Assembly (NCBI RefSeq): GCF_000265205.3
Contig: NC_018000.1
Span: 5,675,001 to 5,739,000 of the forward strand
Reading direction: 5' to 3'
Source: Sinorhizobium fredii USDA 257
Lineage (GTDB): Bacteria > Pseudomonadota > Alphaproteobacteria > Rhizobiales > Rhizobiaceae
Length of the DNA: 64,000 bases
In this document: in pieces, positions 58,999-64,000 of the stretch
Layout of the letters: each line of letters opens with the position of its first letter
Position numbering within the stretch: the first letter of the stretch is position 1
The notes under the pieces: model-generated
Seen by the model: the letters and a program-made list of their open reading frames with translations, nothing else
Told to the model about the DNA's origin: nothing
Databases searched by the model: none
Made by a program: the position numbers and the translations under genes

Positions 58999-59190
58999 AT
59001 GAGCGAAGACGCCTTCAACATGTCGACCCGCAAGTTCCTGAAGGAAGTCGGCATCACCTCGCAGCGCAAGATCGAGGAGACGGTGCGCGACGGGCAGACC
59101 GGCGGCAAGAAGCTGAAGGTCCGCATGACGCTCACGGCAGAAGGCACCGACCTCAACCACGTGGTGGACGGCGAGATCGAACTTCCATGA
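58999..59190 (+). CDS. DUF6494-family small protein
   Basis: 63 residues, MSEDAFNMSTRKFLKEVGITSQRKIEETVRD… and a C-terminus KKLKVRMTLTAEGTDLNHVVDGEIELP. This is the DUF6494 pattern, a small widely conserved alphaproteobacterial protein of unknown function. Ribosome site GAGGAG. 84 bp downstream of the sRNA terminator, same strand, so it has its own promoter. Confidence 0.85.
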   Translation: MSEDAFNMSTRKFLKEVGITSQRKIEETVRDGQTGGKKLKVRMTLTAEGTDLNHVVDGEIELP

Positions 59191-59352
59191 GAAGCATCAA
59201 GCGGGACGTCCCGTCCCACGTCATTTCCCTGAGGGAACACGTCAGCACCGGACTCATCCACCATTGGCTTCAATGGCTACGGCGTCGTTGTCCGCAAGGC
59301 TGGGGGAGCCATCACGAGCTACCTTGGCGAGCGGCCGCCATTCACCGATACC

Positions 59353-59559
59353 GTTGAAAAAGTCCGTTTTCTGGGACCTCTGATTTTTTGGAGGGCCGTA
59401 GAGGCCAACAAAGAAAATTGAGGTGGGGGACCTACCAATTCTGCGATCAAGGAGCGTGTGAGCCGCGTAGCGGAATTGAGATGGCATTGAGCAGTAACAT
59501 TCGCTGAGATCGCTAATTGGCCGACTTTTCGGCGAGCCCCGAGTTTGGACTTTTTCAAC
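59353..59559. mobile_element. MITE-like element or IS remnant with 13-bp terminal inverted repeats
   Basis: GTTGAAAAAGTCC (59353-59365) and GGACTTTTTCAAC (59547-59559) are perfect inverted repeats bounding 207 bp without a coding frame. Terminal repeats beginning GTTGAAAAAGTC occur on rhizobial insertion sequences, so this is probably a non-autonomous derivative. No clear target duplication is seen. Confidence 0.6.
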
Positions 59560-59821
59560 ACTATCCACCCATTCCGCTCATTCCGGACCGCTTCGACACG
59601 GCCGCTCTAGCCCGAAGTCGCCTGAACCATGGCGGTATCCATCCTCCTCCTTTGTGCCCGAAGCACCACAGAACGAGTCCTTTTGCCGAGAATCCGACCA
59701 GAATCGACGCTTCGGGGGTGGATGCGGCCGGCCCTGATCGTTAACAAATGGAAAACTTTGGCCTGCTAGAGTGCCCATTGCCGCACATGCAGGCAGTGAG
59801 TAAAGAGTCGCCTGAAACGGG
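59560..59821. other. Intergenic region before tamA
   Basis: No gene or structured RNA recognised on either strand; probably holds the tamA promoter, which I could not place. Confidence 0.45.
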
Positions 59822-61744
59822 ATGCGGAGGATGTCTCCACCACGCTCGAGTATTGCGTATCGAAAGGCGGCGACGGCATTCGCTCTTGCGGCCTCGACGG
59901 CGCTCGGGCCGATTTTCGCCGGCCAGGCTCACGCGATCCGAATCTTCGGCATGCGCTTTTTCGAGAGCGCCGAAGAACAGGTTCAGGTTCTCGATCCCGT
60001 CAACTATGCCCTGACTTTCGAGCCCGGCACGGACGATGAGGAACTGCGCGAGGCGCTCGAAAACGCCTCGCAACTCAACCAGGATCAGGAAAAGCCGGTC
60101 TCCGGCGACCTCGGCCTCTTGATCAAGGCGCGCGACGACCGGGAGCGGCTGCTTGCCGCCCTCTATGAAAAGGCGCACTACGGCGGCACCATCACGATCC
60201 TGATCAATGGCCAGGACATCGACAGCCTGCCGCCCGACCCCTCCTTCCCCGATGGCCAGGCCGTGCCGGTGACGGTGCGCGTCATGCCTGGGCCGGCCTT
60301 CACGCTCAATTCGATAAGGTTCGAGGGCGATGCCGCGGGGCTCGATCCGGCGACCTACGATCTGACGCGCGGCGCCCGCGCCGACTCGACGCTGATCATC
60401 AAGGCGGGCGAGCAGATCGTCACCGATCTCAAGGAACAAAGCCGGCCGCTCGCCAAGATCACCGAACGCAGCGTCGTCGCCGACCATGCCACCTCGACCG
60501 TCGACGTGACGATCAGGGCGGATTCCGGACCTGTCGCGCCCGTCGGCGCTCTCACCGTCACCGGCACCAAGACCGTCGACCCGGGTTTCGTGCGCGACTA
60601 TTCGCGGCTCAATCATGGTCGGCCCTATTCGCCGGAGAACATTCGCAAGGCCGCCGAGCGGCTGCGGACGCTGAACGTCTTCTCCAGCGTCACCATCGTC
60701 GAGGCCGATCAGCTTGCGCCGGATGGCACGATCCCGATGAACATCCAGGTATCCGAGGGCAAGCACCGCTATTTCGGTTTCGGCGGCCAGTTCTCGACCA
60801 CCGACGGCCTCGGTCTGCAGGGCTATTGGGGCCACCGCAATCTCTTCGGCCGTGCCGAGTCGCTCCGCATCGAGGGCTCCGTCGACCGGATCGGCGAGAC
60901 CACCGACGTCGGCGGGCTCGACTATTCGGCCGGCATTCTCTTCGCCAAGCCCGGCGCCTTCGGGCCGGCATCGACCTTCACGGCGAGCGTCAAGGCGGCA
61001 ATCGTCGATCCGGATGCCTATAATGCCAAGACGATCACCGCCGCGGCCGGCGCCGGTTTCGAGCTTTCACCCGAGGATACGGTATCCGTCGGGGCGGAGC
61101 TGGGCTGGGCGGATATCGACGACGCCTTCGGCTCGAATTCCTATCTGACCGCGGCGATCCCGCTCGAATATGTCCGCGACACCCGCGACGACAAGCTGAA
61201 CGCCACGGAAGGCTACCGGGCGATGCTCAACGCGAAGCCGAGCTATGAGATCGAGGGAAAGACCTTCTTCAGCTCCTTCGAGACCTCCGCCTCCACCTAC
61301 TATGCGCTGGGCAGCGAAAAGCGTTTCGTGCTTGCCGGCAAGCTTGGCGCCGGCGTGCTTGTCGGCGGCGACGAACTTTCCGACATTCCGGCGACCCGGC
61401 GCTTCTTCCTCGGCGGCGGCGGCTCGGTGCGCGGCTATGCCTTCCAGGAAATCAGCCCGCGCAATGCCGATAACGAGCTCACCGGCGGCCGCTCCTATGT
61501 GAACGGCTCGCTGGAGGTCCGCATCGCGGTAACCGATACGATCGGCCTCGTGCCCTTCATCGACGCCGGCAGCGTATCGTCAGGCACCGCGCCGGATTTC
61601 TCAGACATCCGCGCCGGGGCCGGCATCGGCCTGCGCTATGCGACGCCCTTCGGGCCCATCCGTCTCGACTTCGCGGTACCGCTCAACAAATATCCGGGCG
61701 GCACCGACTACGGCATCTATGCAGGCATCGGCCAGTCTTTCTGA
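59822..61744 (+). CDS. tamA: Translocation and assembly module subunit TamA (Omp85 family)
   Basis: 640 residues. A signal peptide of about 37 residues (ending GQAHA) is followed by POTRA-like repeats (LTFEPGTDDEELREALENASQL, VTVRVMPGPAFTLNSIRFEG, PVAPVGALTVTGTKTVDPGFVRDYSRLNHGRPYSPENIRKAAERLRTLNVFSSVTI). The C-terminal half is a 16-stranded bacterial surface antigen barrel (LQGYWGHRNLFGRAESLRIEG, FFLGGGGSVRGYAFQEISPR, and a final GPIRLDFAVPLNKYPGG). It inserts outer-membrane proteins with TamB. tamB follows after about 200 bp on the same strand. Confidence 0.92.
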   Translation: MRRMSPPRSSIAYRKAATAFALAASTALGPIFAGQAHAIRIFGMRFFESAEEQVQVLDPVNYALTFEPGTDDEELREALENASQLNQDQEKPVSGDLGLLIKARDDRERLLAALYEKAHYGGTITILINGQDIDSLPPDPSFPDGQAVPVTVRVMPGPAFTLNSIRFEGDAAGLDPATYDLTRGARADSTLIIKAGEQIVTDLKEQSRPLAKITERSVVADHATSTVDVTIRADSGPVAPVGALTVTGTKTVDPGFVRDYSRLNHGRPYSPENIRKAAERLRTLNVFSSVTIVEADQLAPDGTIPMNIQVSEGKHRYFGFGGQFSTTDGLGLQGYWGHRNLFGRAESLRIEGSVDRIGETTDVGGLDYSAGILFAKPGAFGPASTFTASVKAAIVDPDAYNAKTITAAAGAGFELSPEDTVSVGAELGWADIDDAFGSNSYLTAAIPLEYVRDTRDDKLNATEGYRAMLNAKPSYEIEGKTFFSSFETSASTYYALGSEKRFVLAGKLGAGVLVGGDELSDIPATRRFFLGGGGSVRGYAFQEISPRNADNELTGGRSYVNGSLEVRIAVTDTIGLVPFIDAGSVSSGTAPDFSDIRAGAGIGLRYATPFGPIRLDFAVPLNKYPGGTDYGIYAGIGQSF

Positions 61745-61794
61745 TGCTAGGCCGCGATGCCGTGGTAGAATAGGCAATTCCGCCCTACAGCGCC

Positions 61795-61886
61795 GTGCGT
61801 CTTCTCAGACGCACAAAGGTCGCTGCAGCACTTTGAATCGCTGCATGTTTCCCCAAATCGGCTACGATTCAAGGAAACATGCAGCA
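61795..61886. repeat. RIME-like palindromic intergenic element
   Basis: Two inverted repeats: GTGCGTCT/AGACGCAC (61795-61802, 61807-61814) and a 13-bp perfect pair GCTGCATGTTTCC/GGAAACATGCAGC (61840-61852, 61873-61885), joined by AAAGGTCGCTGCAGCACTTT. This matches what I remember of the Rhizobium-specific intergenic mosaic elements. It lies between tamA and tamB. Confidence 0.65.
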
Positions 61887-61947
61887 GGGGCGATGCGCTT
61901 CCGTGCTGCCGATTCCAGAGCGGCGTAAGATGGTCTATGGATAGGAC

Positions 61948-64000
61948 ATGAATCAGGTCATCGGCACATTTGGATCAGCGCTGCGCTACTTTTTCGCCTT
62001 TCTCGGCGCAGCTTTGGTCGCGTTGGTTCTCCTCGTCGCGTTTCTGGGCTTCACCGTGCCCGGCGCGCGCGTCGTCGCCTGGGCGATCGAAAAATATGCG
62101 GCAACCCCCGACCAGATCGTCCGAATCTCCGATCCGGGCGCGCTGCTCACCGGCGACTTCACCGCCGGAACCGTGACGCTCTTCGACGGCGAGGGGATTT
62201 ATGCGGAGGTCCGCGACCTCTCGGTCGCCTGGACCCCGGCCGAACTTCTGTCGATGCGCTTCGATGCAAGCAGCATCTCGGCGGCTTCCGTCCGCCTCGA
62301 GCGGCTGCCGGTCCCCTCCACCGAAACGAAAGAGGTGCGAAGCACACTCGCCCTGCCGGTGGACGTGAACATCGATGCCCTCGATCTCAAGGAGGTCGTC
62401 ATCGGCAAGGCGATCGCCGGCCAGGACCAGTTCCTGACCGCCAAAGGCAGGGTCAACGCCACCAACTCGAGCATCGCACTCGCCTTCGATGCGGCCGAAC
62501 GTGACCGGCCCGAGGCGCGCGCCGTCGCCGATCTCGTCTTCAATCCGGCCGGAAACGAGCTGAAGCTCGAGGCTGAGGTCGCCGAACCCAAGGGCGGACT
62601 GCTGGCGAAACTGCTGCGGCTGCCGGGCGAACCTTCGGTCGATATCCAGCTCACCGGACAAGGACCCCTCTCCGACTGGACGGGCTCCGGCACCGCATCG
62701 CTCGACGGCAGCGAGATTCTGCGGCTTGAGGGACAACACGTGCTGACGGCCGACGGCATGCACAACCTGAAGCTCTCCGGCGGCGGTGCTTTCGCCCAGC
62801 TGATGCCGCCCGCCTTCAGGCCGCTTTTCGAGGGATCGACCAGCATCGACCTGACCGCCGCCTTCGACGAAAAGAGCCGTGTCCGGATCGAAGCGGGCAA
62901 GGTTGCGACCGGCTCCCTGACGCTGAACGCCTCGGGAACGGTTGACAGCCGCGGCGAGAACAACCTTCAGGCAAGCGTAGCCGGCGCCAGCGGCCCGTTC
63001 GATTTCCGCTGGCCGCTGAAGGACGGAGAGCTGCAGGCACGGATCAACACCGCCAACCTGTCGCTGATTGGCGATGGACAATCGGCGATCCTCGACATCG
63101 CCGCCGATGTCGCCTCGCTCGGCCTGCCGCAGGGGAATCTCGGCGCCATCCGGCTCTCGGCGCAAAGCGACGCCTTCAACCTCGAAACGCAGTCGGGGTC
63201 GCTGAAGACGGCCGTGGAAATCGGCGAAACCCGCTTCGCAAGCGCCGATCTTGACCGGGCGATCCAGGCTCCCGTGAAGCTCGCCGGAACGATCGCGATC
63301 GCACCGGACGACATCCGCTTCGACCCCGTGACGATCGAGAGCGCCAGCATCGGCGGCTCCGTGACGGGCAGCCTCGATCGCGCCGATATCTCGCTCGAGG
63401 CGGCATTCAAGCTCTTTGCCGTTCCGGCCGTGCTGCCGACGGGGCTCGCGGAAAAGTTCGAGAAGACGATTGCCGTCTCCGGCAATCTGGTGACCGAAGA
63501 GGACGGCAGCGTCCAGGTGAGCGGCCTCGAACTCCAATCCGAAGCGGTCGAGGCCTCCGGCTCGCTCACACTTTCAGGCGAGACCCTGACGGCCGATTTA
63601 AAGGGCACGGTCCCAGATCTCGGCCGATTTCTGCCTGAGGCAAAAGGTAGCGCGGCCTTCCAGGCCGCCGCCTCCGGTCCGTTGAGCAAGCTCGGCGTCA
63701 AGGCGGAGATAAAGTCGAGCGGCGCGACGCTCGCCGGGCGCAGCTTGAGCGATCTGACGATCAATGCCGATGCGACGGCGACGCCCGGCAGCCCCGAGGC
63801 GAAGCTCTCCGCCACCGGCACGCTCGACGGTCAGGTGATCGACATTCGCGCCGACGTGGTCTCGAAAGACGGCCGCACGTCCGTTCCCGCACTCGAAGCG
63901 AAAATCGGCGGCAACACGCTCACCGGCGCGATCGACCTGACGGCGGACTTCAAGCCGAACGGCAAGCTCGACTTCAGCCTCCCAGACCTTGGGCTTCTCG
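61948..64000 (+). CDS. tamB: Translocation and assembly module protein TamB (partial, N-terminal part)
   Basis: Open to the window end; 684 codons visible from ATG 61948 (MNQVIGTFGSALRYFFAFLG). A membrane anchor (residues 12-35) is followed by a long series of amphipathic beta strands with AsmA/TamB-like repeats (LTGDFTAGTVTLFDGEGIYAEVRDLSVAWTP, then LRLEGQHVLTADGMHNLKLSGGGAFAQLMPP, and VSGLELQSEAVEASGSLTLSG). The family averages well above 1300 residues; only about half is here, without the C-terminal DUF490 domain. TamB spans the periplasm as a hydrophobic groove and cooperates with TamA; it probably also carries lipids. Confidence 0.9.
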   Translation, partial: MNQVIGTFGSALRYFFAFLGAALVALVLLVAFLGFTVPGARVVAWAIEKYAATPDQIVRISDPGALLTGDFTAGTVTLFDGEGIYAEVRDLSVAWTPAELLSMRFDASSISAASVRLERLPVPSTETKEVRSTLALPVDVNIDALDLKEVVIGKAIAGQDQFLTAKGRVNATNSSIALAFDAAERDRPEARAVADLVFNPAGNELKLEAEVAEPKGGLLAKLLRLPGEPSVDIQLTGQGPLSDWTGSGTASLDGSEILRLEGQHVLTADGMHNLKLSGGGAFAQLMPPAFRPLFEGSTSIDLTAAFDEKSRVRIEAGKVATGSLTLNASGTVDSRGENNLQASVAGASGPFDFRWPLKDGELQARINTANLSLIGDGQSAILDIAADVASLGLPQGNLGAIRLSAQSDAFNLETQSGSLKTAVEIGETRFASADLDRAIQAPVKLAGTIAIAPDDIRFDPVTIESASIGGSVTGSLDRADISLEAAFKLFAVPAVLPTGLAEKFEKTIAVSGNLVTEEDGSVQVSGLELQSEAVEASGSLTLSGETLTADLKGTVPDLGRFLPEAKGSAAFQAAASGPLSKLGVKAEIKSSGATLAGRSLSDLTINADATATPGSPEAKLSATGTLDGQVIDIRADVVSKDGRTSVPALEAKIGGNTLTGAIDLTADFKPNGKLDFSLPDLGLL

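Overview
The window looks like chromosome from an alphaproteobacterium of the Sinorhizobium/Ensifer group. The evidence is a rhizobial-type 5-aminolevulinate synthase (hemA, the succinyl-CoA route to heme), an alphaproteobacterial dxr, BA14K, DUF1236 and DUF6494 small proteins, an anti-Shine-Dalgarno alpha-r14-type small RNA, RIME-like palindromes, and many promoters of the GGAAC-N16-(G/C)GTT type used by the rhizobial general stress sigma factor RpoE2/EcfG. The species assignment is my inference from sequence recognition, not a search.

Layout. Positions 1-5209: end of a periplasmic binding protein gene, then livG-livF-livH-livM (branched-chain amino acid/amide ABC importer) and a GMC flavin oxidoreductase. 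Positions 5211-9048: cobalamin-dependent methionine synthase metH, convergent with the former, with a perfect 20-bp palindrome in its leader that resembles an S-adenosylhomocysteine-responsive operator. Positions 9100-11810: a leftward sugar cluster (AGE-family epimerase/isomerase, UPF0303 protein, ROK kinase).

Positions 12038-27465: a tRNA-Arg(CCT) gene whose 3' half is exactly duplicated 15.35 kb downstream (46-bp direct repeats at 12070-12115 and 27420-27465). Between the repeats lies an integrated mobile element. It has a tyrosine integrase beside the right repeat, arm-type repeats near both ends, a XRE repressor facing three TAACG-N5-CGTTA operators, and a long leftward operon with many ATGA overlaps. 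That operon encodes small DNA-binding proteins, a replication initiator-like protein whose 3' end carries five helically phased iterons, a serine recombinase, large terminase and a tail tape-measure protein. I find no portal, capsid, protease, tail tube or lysis gene. It is therefore either a decayed prophage or a satellite-like element.

Positions 27500-43600: a dense group of mostly small, stress-type genes in both orientations (PepSY, YflT-like, topoisomerase IB, BON, SDRs, DUF892, DUF1236, a Pcm-erythromycin esterase fusion, short membrane peptides). At least ten genes or gene pairs are preceded by an RpoE2-type promoter, which suggests a general-stress island. A structured small RNA lies at its left edge (about 27600-27682) and has a diverged sister inside the mobile element (about 14226-14316).

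Positions 43687-50007: dxr, hemA (with a FixK/FNR-like box upstream and a terminator inside the 3' end of dxr), and a three-gene molybdenum hydroxylase (medium, large and small subunits). Positions 50434-59190: assorted small genes, a broken class III adenylate cyclase, two DUF1801 genes, a Gfo/Idh/MocA-aldo/keto reductase fusion with a divergent AraC regulator, DUF899 and VOC proteins, an alpha-r14-type sRNA and DUF6494. Positions 59353-59559: a MITE-like sequence. Positions 59822-64000: tamA and the start of tamB (outer-membrane translocation and assembly), with tamB running off the window.
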